The notes: generated from the letters alone by a model not told the origin. Shown: positions 10,420 to 21,392, counted from the first letter of the stretch. The stretch: DNA of 64,000 nucleotides from Cristatella mucedo (GCA_009760855.2 WPIO01000044.1:3038893-3102892), one strand, 5' to 3'. Translations and numbers: made by a program.

Positions 10420-10895
10420 TTGTAGCCAATTCTCTCAAATTGAATGACCGTTCCATCAAGCAGCATATCGACTTCAACCTTCTGTCAGTCACTTTTAGAT
10501 CCCTTCATTCTCGTGATCTAGTTTATCTGACATACTTCCTCATTAGTTTTCCAATCGTAGCACCTACTTCCCTGACTGAAGTCTTTTAGCTGTGCCTCTA
10601 ATCAACCTCAAATCCATCGGAGATCGTGCCTTCAGCTTCTTTTCTCCCAAAGTCTGGAACTCACAATTGGCTGAGATCATGACACATCTGAATTGATAAC
10701 ATTTAAAAATAAGCTAAAACATATACGTTCATCACAGCATTTGCTTCATCCACGTGAATTATATTTCAGGTGCTTATGCATACTCAAATTGTGCACGATA
10801 TTACCACTAATCAGGCGATGCTTCCTTTCCAGAAAATTGCATAGAAAAAGATTCGGTTCTCATAGGGTGCTATACAATACATCATCATTGTTATC
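10420..10895 (+). mobile_element. Old L2-type LINE 3' fragment
   Basis: Degraded C-terminal RT region: IKQHIDFNLLSVTFRSLHSR, then PKVWNS in another frame. A tail follows with GAAAAAGATTCGGTTCTCAT and GGTGCTATACAATAC, ending in a short CATCATCATT run. Several frameshifts and stops make it older than A1-A3. Confidence 0.7.
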
Positions 10896-12079
10896 TGTAA
10901 GAAACGCCAAGACTTTTAAGCGGAATGTTCGATGGGCTCAAACTCGCATTTAGTTCGGGGAGGCAGACTTCTGACGTAGATAAACACTGAACGGGTCTTC
11001 GAGCAGACCGAGAAAATATGAAGACAAAAAGAAACAATAAAAACTTGCTTGTTTAGGCAACTGGAACAGCACCTATAAGGCCAACTTCTTGAGATGAACA
11101 TGGCACAGAAAGGAACCACCCTACCACTTGTTCGTTTACACCAGGAAAATCTTGATAAAAAGACATAATAAAAATGCCAGAACTGAACACGGCTGAGTAA
11201 CTTGCTATTGTTTTTATTCTTAATGTCCTCAGCATTACGTCTGAAATTACAACACCTGTTTTAATTTTAATGTAAGGTCTCTCTCAGTTGCTATGTACAT
11301 GGTTTCTATCCGATGGAACCATAGCTACAAGTCAAATATTTGAATCGCTGCCAAAATAACAAATGCCTATTCAATTCAATTTCCATTCGCCAGTGTACGA
11401 CCACTCCATACACTCTCCTGACAAGAGCAAAATGCCGTACTAAGTGGCTTTTAAGCATACATTTGAGATCTTGGATAGTGCATATCTTACAGCTTCGGGA
11501 TCAGGAAAGTCTTCACAAGTGGCTGGGTAACGTGATTATACAGTGGTCGTGTGTAATATGGCCATCTACAAGTTCTAAGTTATTCACAGAAGGTCTCATC
11601 TAGACTCTTAGTTTTCTCACCTAGAAGAACCAAAATAACTTTATGCTCTCTCACCAAGCTCTCCTTTTTTTAACCCGAGTTGAAATGAAAACACCTGACG
11701 GAATGGCAATCATACAACAGTCAACCGTTCGGTAAAAATATTGTATGCAACCAAGCCAACCACATGCCCAGGGTCACTGATGCCCCACCCCTGCACCCAC
11801 TTTTTACGTAATTTTGCTAGCCTTGGCCATGACATGAATCTGCTGGCAGGTTAATGTGCCTAATAGCAAACGACATATAGCAACCTTGCACTGACTCACG
11901 TGGACCCAACTGCATTCGAGCACGGCTCCACTTCGTGCAACGAATGTTGAAACTAATGGACCACAAGTTACAAAATATCAGTGAACTTTACTTCATAGAG
12001 TGCCTTTAGTAACAGCATCTTAATACAGAAAACATTCGACACCTGCACCAGCCACAACAGGTAAACTAATATGAACATT
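10896..12079. other. Unassigned intergenic DNA
   Basis: Short open frames only and no recognisable domain or repeat. Confidence 0.5.
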
Positions 12080-12242
12080 GGTTTGGTCCAGTGGTTAAGG
12101 TGCTCGCCCTGACCAAGGCCAGGCTGAGGTCGTGGGCTCGAGCCCCAAGATATATGTAGGTCGTGGGCTCGAGCCCCAACTCATATGTAAAGAGGCTGAA
12201 TAGAGATTAAGTTCTCTTGGGTGCTATACAAATGAATGATAT
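12080..12242 (+). mobile_element. tRNA-derived SINE with L2-like tail (S1)
   Basis: The tRNA-like head carries an A box (CCAGTGGTTAAGGTGCTCGC) and a B box (GGGCTCGAGCCCC). The body then joins a LINE-like 3' tail (AATAGAGATTAAGTTCTCTT, GGTGCTATACAAATGAATG). The B-box segment GTCGTGGGCTCGAGCCCCAA is duplicated in tandem (12129 and 12160, 31-base period), so this copy has two B boxes. Confidence 0.85.
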
Positions 12243-13789
12243 TTTTTATATATTAGCAATACCAACCAGCATAGAACCGCTTAAAGGAAAAAGGCCAGTA
12301 CAATCAGCCCGTTATAACGTTATACAACGATTGGAGATAGAGATATTTCTGGTCGACCATCACCGAGAAGTAATACCTGAAGCAGAACTGTCTGCTAGCC
12401 ACATTTCAAGAATGGCTGCAGACCTTTGCCATAGCTCGCAGGATTGAAGCCCGGGTCACTACATTCACAATGAGCAAAACGATTAGTGGCATAAACTGCC
12501 TACGGAGATGCCCAGCAGACGAAGCTCACACTACCGAATCTACAGAATGTCACTACGTGTGTGTTTTACTCGCGCTCTGACACAACCTGCAACTACACAA
12601 GCACCATCGTGCAATAGTGTCATAAATGCAACTACGCAGCACCGTAAGCAGAACCTGGAAGCTAGCACTTACGCAATCAGCAGCATCCCTGCTATCAGGC
12701 AGCGGCGGAGGCTGCAGAATTCAATCATGGTGACAAGTGCTAAGGATTTCCTGAAAACTGCAACCGCCCTGCCAAGACAGCTGCAGGGGCAGCTCCTGCT
12801 TTGCTGGTGGCTGAGTGCACCCGCTGCCAACGGTCGTGCTCGTGACCCCAACGCCGACTTGGTTCCCCCTACAATATGAGACAGTCCCCTGAAAGCCCCA
12901 CTTGCATAATAAGCTAGCTTAAAGAAACGAAGGAAATCCATTCACAATTACCAAGTAGCAAATATCATCCACTCCAGCGGCCAGGAGGAAATGGGTTGCT
13001 GCTGCTGCAGCGATAGGAACAGTAGGCAGCTAAATATGTGTGTGCACATAAATAAATAAATAAAGATATACAGTACATGCACACACTCGCACACACACAC
13101 ACATGCTCCAAATCACCAGAGGCAACCTACATACAGTACTCCTAGAGCACCTTCCACTATCTGTGCTTATTATTCATTTGCCCTTAAGGTGTTGAGGTCG
13201 GTTCTCAAATGGCTGAAGCTGTGCTTGCACATGCAACCGACACATGCTATGTCGGCCAAACTTCGAGGCGGCAATGCATTGATCTCAGCACAAAAATGCA
13301 CCCTATGTCTCAAAAATCTTCTTAATTTAAAGCCTACAACCAACTCCTGACATTGTCTGTGCAGTATAGCAGCACCAATGCACTCGCTTGGCTGGCAGGT
13401 CGTACGGCAGGCAGTCGATCGTATCCAAGCAATACTTACTCAACACAATCATGCGGCTCAGACTCTCTTAATGCTTCGCCTTCGTCAGACTAATAGGTCA
13501 GGCACGAACATTGCAGTTAAATGTAATGACCAGTCGCCCTGCGCCCTAAAGAAGACCACAGCGGGGAAGTGAACAGCGGTAAATTTTCCATCTCCGGCTG
13601 GAAACTAACCTGAAATCTTTGGTTTACCGGACTAGCAACAAGCCTCATAGACATGCGGGCCTCCTGAAGTGCAAGAAGAACTAACAGCACAAAAAATGTT
13701 CACCCCCAGCAGCAGACGACACTGGTCAACCTCACATCTGAGACCCGGACTCGCTATGCTAAGCTAAACATGTGAGCTGTTAGACATTA
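12243..13789. other. Unassigned intergenic DNA
   Basis: A 123-codon open frame at 12508-12879 has no recognisable domain and is opposed by an antisense frame. Short (AC)n runs occur near 13080-13102. No gene is supported. Confidence 0.45.
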
Positions 13790-14600
13790 TTACATAATAC
13801 AGGCCCACATCGCCAGCATATCGTCCGAGGCGACGCCGATATACGAGCGCTGCGATGGCGCACACCAATCGGCGGCTTAATTTTGTGAGGGCGCTTGGCA
13901 GTATACTGGCAAACAACAGAGAGTATTTCGTTCAGCGTTCATGGCGCGACTGAAAGCATGACTCCGAAGTCCATAAGCGGCACGACTTTAGCACCAGAAA
14001 CTAGGACGTACGCCTGCTAGGGTTGAATGAAGGAGTAAGAAGGCCGTCGGCGAGCGCCTTCGGTCAGCAGTCGCGAGGGTAACAGACGGCATCAGTATTT
14101 GCCAGCTAACACCAGCTCAAGCAGGCTAGGTCAGCCAGTGAGCACGAACGAGACAATAGCGTTTGACTTACCTACTGGCTTTTACCCCTAAGAGTGTCAA
14201 ATGCCGAGCTCTTAGAAAAGGCCCGACGAGATGCTCGTAATAGACAGGCGCTGTCAACAAACAGCCCAGGGTGTACTTGGATTGACCTCCCGTGCCGGAG
14301 AGCGACGTGTTCATCCGGCGATTCAGCCACGGTCCGCTTTGCGCTGAGTTCGGACAGTTAATTTACGAAGGTGGGGGATTTTATTACGACTCAGCTCTCG
14401 GCCATCCGTTAACGCGGCAATTCACTTCAATTTTTTCTCGATAACTTTCAGTACGACTCCCATCTCAGGATGGCCGATGACAAATACGTCTTAACCGGTA
14501 ACGAGCTCACGCCTCGGAAAGCTCGGCCGCCGACACGCCCGGCCGGTAGCCTTCCCCCACGATTGGCTGCACAGACCTAGTCAACTTGGGCTGAGTAAAT
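13790..14600. other. CpG-rich segment, possible promoter or first exon
   Basis: CpG dinucleotides are conspicuously dense (for example CGTCCGAGGCGACGCCGATA, and GAGCGACGTG near 14300) compared with the AT-rich flanks. An ATG in good context at 14472 opens MADDKYVLTGNE and a GT splice-donor-like sequence follows nine codons later. No downstream exon could be matched. It may be an unmethylated promoter or a young foreign insertion. Confidence 0.25.
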
Positions 14601-15674
14601 TAAACCAAATTCGTGTTGCATAGTAATTAATTATGTGAAGAAGAGAACTAATAAACTAAAGAGCCAGGGCGCGTGTGGTGAATATGAGGACTGTGATGAA
14701 ATTCGTGGAATTCCGTTAGCTAAACCTTTTCTTCGATCGCAGCAGGAAGTCCAATAGCGTTGCCACAAAATTTTCCATGCCTTCACAGCTGAAAAATGAA
14801 GAGCAGATATGCTTCAGGTAGATGAAAACTTCGATGAAGCAACTGAGCTGGTAGCTATGTAGCGGCCACCGAGCTTCTTGAGTTTAACCTAGAGTTTTTG
14901 TACAGCTGAAGCTGCCGCCGGCACTCCAGCTCTCTCATCCTGAAACGCGCTTACTTCGCATTAACCAACTAAAGGAAGTGTCAGGCTCAATTATATCACT
15001 CCTAGCTTGGGCGTTTTCTGGTTGGTCACCTGATTATCGGCTCTGGTTGATCGCCTGACCATCGGCTCCGTACTCACAAACTCGCGTCTTTCCTGCTGTC
15101 CGAGCTGGAAAGACGTGTAGGGGCACAATTTAGCTGTCCATGGGATTTTGCAATGCCTGGCCAAACTCGGTGCCAAAATTCATTGAATAATTTTGGTTCC
15201 GAGAATAGAGTTGCTGGATCCAACATACGATACCATCAGGTACATGAGGTCTCGGAGAAGGAGCTTTCTTACTTTAGCTATTCCACGGATCATAAGACAC
15301 TACTACTGAATAGCAGCATTTAGAAAAATCAGAGTTAAAACAATTAGTTGTCAAACAAATTTGTTGCTAGGTGTACCCAGGTGACGCGTACATAAAGATT
15401 TTGCATTTTGCTCAGTCACATCGCAGTATAAGCAACAACACATTAAATGTGTAAAGCAAGCTAACTCTGGATAGCGGCGACTGAGATATCGACTGGTAAA
15501 ATTCTTTCTCTATTTAGAATAGACCAATCTTTCCTCGTTGGTTGGCTATTCAGATGATTTCTGGTGACTAGGTACAGTTACCACGCGGTGCCGACAGTAC
15601 ATTCCTATTTTCCTGCATAAAACAAGAGCCTCCATCTTCATCAAATCGCTCGTTAAAGACTGCAAGTCCAATCT
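14601..15674. other. Unassigned intergenic DNA
   Basis: No gene, RNA or repeat recognised. Confidence 0.5.
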
Positions 15675-15812
15675 TAATAATAATAATAATAATAATAGTT
15701 CACTTGATAAAGCGCCCTCAGAGAACTTAATCTCTCTCTAGGCGCTTTATATTTGCTGTAAAGTGAAATGCAATTGAATGGTAAGTAAAATCATGCTTGA
15801 AAAACAAACGAA
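15675..15812 (-). mobile_element. L2-type LINE 3'-tail-only insertion (A16)
   Basis: In reverse complement this is the last ~135 bases of the LINE: TTCAAGCATGATTTTACTTA, then AAGCGCCTAGAGAGAGATTA, then (ATT)n. It is very similar to A3 and A8 (same subfamily). Extreme 5' truncation. Confidence 0.92.
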
Positions 15813-15923
15813 ATCTTGATAAATTGCTGTAGCCTTGCATCCACAGAAAGCATTTTTACAAAAATTTCAAGATATTTTTTTAATGTTAATCTACTAGTAA
15901 GGGGAGAACTTCCATTTGGATTT

Positions 15924-16078
15924 GCCCTGGTTAGGCCCAGTGATTAAGGTGCTCGCCTGCGACGGCAGAGGGTCAAGGTTATTTCATTCGCCGCTATAGG
16001 TCGTGAACTGTAGCATATGTGCAACGCCTGGGTGGAGATTAAGTTCTCTTAGTGTGCAATACGTATGAATTATATTTT
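15924..16078 (+). mobile_element. tRNA-derived SINE, diverged (S2)
   Basis: A-box-like CCCAGTGATTAAGGTGCTCG, a weakened B box (GGTCGTGAACTG), and the LINE-like tail GGAGATTAAGTTCTCTTA followed by a tATGAATTATA end. Older than S3. Confidence 0.75.
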
Positions 16079-16254
16079 ATAAATATTTCTATTTAGAATA
16101 CACGAATGAAATATTTGCTTTTGCTTTCTATTAAAACAATGCATTTTGTAGAGTTTCATCAAGTGCTATTGAGTTAACTCCCAAATTTTGGTAGAACACG
16201 AAGCTGAAATGATCGCCTTTCTATTTCGCAATTGCCACGTTAAGCTAATTCACA

Positions 16255-16685
16255 CCGACCAGTACTTGCTCCTCGTCGAGCAGCTTATAGACTTCATGGT
16301 TGTGTCGCTCACTTTCAGGTCCCTTCGCTCTCTTGCTCCGGCCTACCTATCCGAACTACTTCCTGATTAAGCCAGACACGTCTCCTGACTCAAGCCGTTT
16401 AACTGCGCCACCAACCAGCCTCAGATCCTTTGGAAACGTGCTTTCAGGAAAGCTTTCAGCAGTATGCACCCAAACTCACGAACTCACTTTTAAATGTCAA
16501 CACATCCCCCGACTTGATGACAAGAAGCTAAAAACGCTCCTAAAATGTTATTACTCGCACCATTTACTTCGTTTGTGTGAGTTTTTCTTTGCGTGCTGTC
16601 ATTATCACACACATACTTCTTTTCCACCGTAGGTAAAGTGCCTAGAAAGAGATTTAGTTCTAACACAACACCATGCAAGTGTCTT
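16255..16685 (+). mobile_element. Old L2-type LINE 3' fragment
   Basis: Fragments of the C-terminal region are visible (EQLIDFMVVSLTFRSLRSLA, PAYLSELLPD). They are followed by a stop-interrupted remainder and a tail with GTGCCTAGAAAGAGATTTAG. Broken in several places. Confidence 0.75.
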
Positions 16686-18104
16686 GTTATTACTACTGTC
16701 ATCTGCATTTAAGACTGCCGCTTTCTAATTCAAGTACGGCAAAACTTTAAAAGCCAAAAAGCTTATACATTAATAATCTTATCGGAGACCGTGTTGCTTC
16801 TCAGTAGAACCATAGTGAGGTTATGATAAAAGTCTATTTTTGTGGAATCGGAATTTTTTTGCATTCTAATGATGTCTTTGACAATGCAAGAGAGGGAGAG
16901 AGAAAGAGGCATATAGCTCTTGTTGTGCACTGTTGATTGTAAAGATAGATTGATTTATCGATGAATCGTCGCGAAAGGCACAGAACGGCTGCTGAACGCT
17001 AGCCGACGTGCTACACCACCAGTTTATTCCACCTCCACACGGAGCAGGGCAAAGCACAACCCTCCTCGCCTACCGGAGTCCCCCGACTCCCTTGTCAAAA
17101 CAAACACTAATAGCACGTCCGGGCTGCTTACCACATCGAGTGTCACAGCCCACTCGTACAGCGATCAGGGGCAGTGTCATCAATTAAATAAAACCACACT
17201 TTACTTGCATGACCGAGGTGGAAAACAAGCGAAATAAGCTCAGGTTGGTGATGCATCGTGAAGTCTCAATTAATAAATTAAAGCAAGATGTTGACTAAGG
17301 GGTGGACGGGAGGCATTTAAATGATTACTATCATCGTGACTATCTATACAGATGACCCATGCACAGTCATCATCTAAAGAGTGAGATAGTAGAGATTCAT
17401 GGTTTGGTGTTTGCGTAGAGTTTGACTAGCTTGACTGAAACGTACGATCAAAATAATCGCCGCCTAAGCTTCCGAGTGTTTATTCGGAGGATTTTTTGTA
17501 CAAGGCAAGATCCACACCCGAGCTAAGTTTTTAAAGACGATGTTTAAGTTGAAGCTTTTCAGAGTGCATTTTCTGTGACACATTTACCACCTTTTTAGCA
17601 TCCCACCATACCTAGTGGGATGCGTGGAACCACAGGTCGGGGGGGGGAACATTTGCCTCCCTATTTCGGAAAAACCTAAAATCATAGACATTGGTCAACG
17701 TTAAGTTGCGCCAGGAAGGCGGCTCGGCTCAGCAGGCTTAAGCAGCGTTTACACGGTCTTGCTTCGGTCCTGCTCCGGTCCTGCCTATGTCCTGCATAGG
17801 TCTTTCTTGTCGTAGGAAGTTACAGGGTCGTGTTGCCATCCGTCTTTTCTTCCGTCTTGCTTTCTATTAGCTCCAACCCATAGCTCTGAGAGAATTGCTT
17901 TCATTAGGGATATAGGAAGAAGAAAGTCCAGGTGCAAAGTCTAGGTGCTTTAAAACCTTCACGTGACAGTGTTTATCGCCTGTCGCCTCACGATTTGATT
18001 ATTATTTGAAGAGCTCGTATTGTCCACTACTCAGAGAGGCTCACGGATTGCATGTGTGATATCTTCGATTAAGTCGTCCGAAAGCCTTTCAAAGCAATAA
18101 AGAA
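16686..18104. other. Unassigned intergenic DNA
   Basis: Mostly AT-rich. A GC-richer patch at about 17000-17160 and a short imperfect CGGTCCTGC repeat at about 17755-17800 are the only structures noticed. Confidence 0.45.
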
Positions 18105-18578
18105 ACACTCCTTGAATGTAGACATTGAGGTGCTGCATTGAATTGAGGGACAGCGTTCCAGGGGGGCTGCTGCCATCTTAGGGATGAAATCCCTGATCTA
18201 GTCTATCGTCTGGACAAAGAGGTTAGAGAAGCGATCAGCTAGATCATCCCTTCCGCGTGTTTTGCTCGATCTTTTGGCAGCTTTTGATACTATCGATCAC
18301 CAAGTCCTTCTTGAGCGCCTCTCATCTCACCTTGGCATTATTACTGACAGTGCATTGTAGGGAACCTCTGAAATATAGGGTACTTCAGGGCTATGTGTTC
18401 ATTCCCTTTCTTTTCACGGTTTATACTCTCCCTCTTGCTGATGTGACTGCTAGGCACAATCCAGGCTTTCACTTCTATGCGGATGACACTCACTTGTACC
18501 TTTGCTTTGATCCCTCCAAGCTCTCCAGTACGTCGAATTCTCTCAACTCCCTTGCTGCATGTATTGATGAAATCCGAG
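18105..18578. mobile_element. L2-type LINE with inverted 5' segment (A4, twin-primed)
   Basis: From about 18105 to 18247 the sequence matches the minus strand of the early RT region. Its reverse complement reads DDLADRFSNLFVQTID and ends near CACCTCAATGTC, like A3 6290-6420. At about 18255 it switches to + orientation at VLLDLLAAFDTIDHQVLLER (A3 about 6862 onward) and continues through FHFYADDTHLYLCFDPS to about 18578, where it is cut off. Order and orientation are those of a twin-priming insertion. An internal deletion after HLGII removes part of the RT. Confidence 0.8.
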
Positions 18579-18587
18579 TAGTTTGAT

Positions 18588-18735
18588 TATATACAGGCCT
18601 ATACTGCTCCTCTACTAAACCGCTGGCGAACAGCTGTTGGGAGCATCATCGAGAGGACGCTGGCACAGCTGTGGTCCGTCTGTGATGTGGCGCGGACGCA
18701 GGCCGGTAACCCGCTGGTGAACAGATGGTGGATTA
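18588..18735. repeat. Duplicated ~150-base segment, copy 1 (empty site)
   Basis: Shares TACTAAACCGCTGG, AACAGCTGTTGGGAGCATC and CAGGCCGGTAACCC with 20633-20860. Here CTCTACTAAACC is uninterrupted, whereas copy 2 carries a LINE tail at that point. Confidence 0.85.
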
Positions 18736-18739
18736 TTCA

Positions 18740-19265
18740 TTGCAGTTTGGTTCGCACAGCGAAGAGCCAGCCGATGACAAACACCAACAGTTTATTATAC
18801 GACGCACGGAGCCTAGGGATGCACGACTCCCTTCGCCCCTTCTCACACTCGAGTCCCCTCTCCTCGACTGCTGCTGTCCCCTGATCGACCTCGATGATTC
18901 ATCTAGGAGGACCACAACTGTACATTGGCCGACCCTGATGGTGAACCCACCATCTGCTCACCAGCGGGTTACCTGTCTGTGTACACGCCGCATCACAGGT
19001 GGATCACAGCTGTGCACCGGCCCCTCTCGGTGATGCTCTTAATAGCTGTTCACCTGCGGTTTAGCAAAGGAGCAGTTACTGCCTGCATACAATCAAACTA
19101 CAGTCATTGGGATCTGCCAGTGCACAGCCATGGTCGAGGAGATGGGACTCGAGTGAGAGAAAGGGGCGAAAAGAGTTGTGATTCCCTTTGCTCCGTGCGT
19201 CGTACAATAAGCTGTTGGTGTTGGTAAACTGCCGGCGTTCTGCATGCTGTGCGAGCCGAACAACA
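18740..19265. repeat. Inverted repeat arms (18740-18880 and 19120-19265), LTR-like
   Basis: The reverse complement of the right arm aligns to the left arm over about 140 bases (shared CAACACCAACAG, TACGACGCACGGAGC, CACTCGAGTCCC, TCTCCTCGAC). In the minus sense the left arm has AATAAA, as a polyadenylation signal in an LTR would. A Gag-like fragment follows the right arm, so the arms could be two fossil LTR pieces in opposite orientation. This interpretation is weak. The inverted repeat itself is clear. Confidence 0.6.
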
Positions 19266-19522
19266 AACTATTTCTGGGGATGAAGCCAATGAGGGCCTTG
19301 GCGATGTCTTGCGAGGCGTTCCAAAGCTTCGATGGCTTCGGAGACTTCGTTGGCTGGCAGCTGAACTTCGAGAGGGAGATCGAGCAAAGTTGCTACGAAC
19401 CGAGTGGAACTTGTATCCTTGCGATGCAAGGTGAGTCCTTCACGTTTGCCTCCAGGCTTCTGCAAGCAGTGCAAGACGACTACGTCAAGCTGCGTGAGGC
19501 CCTAATGAAGCCATTTACCTGA
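19244..19522 (+). pseudogene. Possible fossil Gag-like fragment of an LTR element
   Basis: A short segment with a FDGFGDFVGWQ motif and, further on, a DDYVKLREALMKPF motif resembles the layout of Gag proteins of some metazoan Gypsy-type retrotransposons (an F-G-GD-W block, then DY-KLK-AL). It lies directly after the LTR-like arm. No protease, RT or integrase is seen nearby. If correct it is a small, old, broken relic. Confidence is low because the match is by pattern memory only. Confidence 0.3.
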
Positions 19523-19712
19523 CCGGCCGGTAGAGCGCGATTGTTGCACGCTGATCGGGTAAAGGCTGGTCTGACTGAGAAGGTCGACAGAATCGACCGG
19601 AAGCGGCAGCAGCGATCACCAACCTAGACCCAAGCGACAGAGGTTGTCCAGGCTTCCACCGTGTGGCAGGAGGCAACGGTTCTCCAGGCGGTGACGGCTG
19701 GCCCAGACGGCA

Positions 19713-20397
19713 ATGGTGAGCCGCGAGGCCGCGGCATTGTGCGAGACAATGGTCAGCACGGGGGTTGAGGCGTCAGGTGGCGAGAAGGCGCACGGAGAGG
19801 TTGCAGCATCCGCGAGCAAGGTGGCGGCATCCGCAAGAGATTCAGCAGCATCAGCGAGAGAGGCTATGGCCTGCGATGCAGCACAAGCCATGAAGGCGAC
19901 GTTGGCCTGCGACAAGCCGTTGGGTTGTGACATGGCACAGCCCGGAGAGTCTGTGGAGGCCGGAGAGTCTGCACAGGCTGAAGAGTCAGTGCAGGTCAGA
20001 GTCCGAGCAGGCCGGAGAGTCTGCGCAGGACGGAAAGGCTTTGCAGACCGGAGAGTCTGCATAGGCCGGAGAGACTTCGAAGGCCGGAGTGTCTGCACAG
20101 GCCGGAGAGTCTGTGCCGCACGGGGAGTCCGCCCGGGACGGAGGGGCCGTGCAGACCGGAGAGACTGCACAGGTCAAAGAGGCTGTGCAGGCCGGAGAGT
20201 CTTCGGAGGACGTAGAGTCTGTGCGGGCGGAGAGACTGCGTAAGCCGGAAAGTCTGCGATTGCCAGAGAAGCAGCTTCGCAGGCAGAAGACGCGGAAGCG
20301 CATGTCGGAGTCGGCAGAAGTAGATGGTTCGAGGCCGGCCGAGGTCCGAAAAACGGCAGCTGTGGAAGTCGAAGTGGAAGTGGAAGTGGCTCGGTGA
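19713..20397 (+). other. GC-rich patch with low-complexity frames and an 18-base minisatellite
   Basis: Ala- and Glu-rich frames start with a MVSREAAALCETMVS-like stretch and pass through a block of Ala-Ser-Ala repeats into the minisatellite (listed separately). The patch ends in Glu-Val repeats encoded by GAAGTG units. The reading frame changes within the minisatellite, and long antisense frames coexist because of the base composition. I cannot assign a product. It may be a decayed protein or repeat-driven pseudo-coding. Confidence 0.3.
19935..20265. repeat. 18-base minisatellite, about 18 degenerate units
   Basis: The unit approximates GGCCGGAGAGTCTGTGCA (for example at 19958, 20008, 20044 and 20098). 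In one frame it encodes a hexapeptide close to Ala-Gly-Glu-Ser-Val-Gln. One unit is two bases short, which shifts the frame between the first and later units. Confidence 0.9.
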
Positions 20398-20632
20398 CGA
20401 TGGTCCACGTTGCCGGCTGGTCACGAAAGGCCGTGCTCCAGCGTGCCTCCTTCGAGCGGCTGTAAGGTAGCGAGCCTGTCTATTGGGTCAGATGTTGATT
20501 GTTATGCCGATACGGCGCTGGATGTGTAGTGTCGCCTTTGTACAGGCTAGGTTCGCTCAATGCTGCCTGGTACATTGCAGTCACTTGTGTTGCTGGCTGC
20601 TGGGAACTTGTAACCTTAAGGTCAAGGGATTA
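20398..20632. other. Unassigned GC-rich DNA
   Basis: No feature recognised. Confidence 0.4.
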
Positions 20633-20860
20633 TGTAGCTTGATTACATGCAGGCCTGTATTGCTTCTCTATTTCACTTTACAGCAAATGTAAAGCGCCTA
20701 GAGAGATTAAGTTCTCTAAGGGCGCTTTATCAAGTGAATTAGTATTATTATTACTAAACCGCTGGTGAATAGCTGTTGGGAGCATCGCCGAGAAGGGCCG
20801 GTGCACAGCCGTGGTACGCCTGTGATATGGCAAGGACACAGGCCGGTAACCCACTGGTAA
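20633..20860. repeat. Duplicated segment, copy 2 (interrupted by LINE tail)
   Basis: Same sequence as 18588-18735 (TTGATTACATGCAGGCCTGT, then CTAAACCGCTGGTGAA, then AGGCCGGTAACCCACTGGT). It is split between CTCTA and CTAAACC by the 83-base LINE tail at 20671-20753. Confidence 0.85.
20671..20753 (+). mobile_element. L2-type LINE tail-only insertion, ~83 bases (A5)
   Basis: Contains only TTTACAGCAAATGTAAAGCG, AGAGATTAAGTTCTCTAAGG, GCGCTTTATCAAGTGAATTA and a short ATT run. The empty site is visible in the paralogous segment at about 18618, so both boundaries are well defined. Confidence 0.9.
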
Positions 20861-20861
20861 A

Positions 20862-21392
20862 CCTCGCAGACCAGCAGTGGCTCCCAGTAAAGCTACGCAT
20901 CGACTTCAAGGTTTTGTCACTAAATTTGAGGTCCCTTTATTGTAATTCCCCACCGGGCAAAGTGTAAAGTAGTGCAAAGTATTGTACCACCTGCTTTCCG
21001 GAATCAAATAGTTTACCTATACCTCGTACAAACCTCAAATCATTTGGAGACCGCGAATTTAGTTTGTATGCTCCCAAAGTCTGGAACTCACTCCCGACTT
21101 GCGTCACGACATGTCTTGTCTTGAACAAATTAAAAAAACTAAAAAAGCATCTATTCATGACATCATTTAGTGGGTTTCTGTGATTCGTACTTTACCTGCT
21201 TATGCGTGCCGACACTGTGCATGCTACCAATAACCACACTTGCATGCTGACCCTATGCATGTCCCCCCTAACCATGTTATTCATGTTGCTTATGAGCACA
21301 CTACCACTAAACCATTCGATCTGCTTCATTTGCAGCAAATGTAAAGCATCTAGAAAGAGATTGAGTTCTCTCAGGGCGCGTTATCAAGTGTA
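20862..21392 (+). mobile_element. L2-type LINE 3' fragment (A6)
   Basis: Begins at QQWLPVKLRIDFKVLSLNLR and covers the C-terminal region, interrupted by stops and small indels (for example near 20950-20980). The 3' UTR ends AAAGAGATTGAGTTCTCTCA, GCGCGTTATCAAGTGTATGA. It directly follows copy 2 of the duplicated segment. Confidence 0.85.

Noticed and set aside
12508-12879. 123-codon + strand frame as a gene
   Set aside because: No recognisable domain, no splice or promoter context, and an opposing antisense frame of similar quality.
19616-20424. Long minus-strand frames rich in Leu-Arg and Ser-Ala-Asp
   Set aside because: Antisense shadows of the 18-base minisatellite, open because the repeat unit length is a multiple of three.
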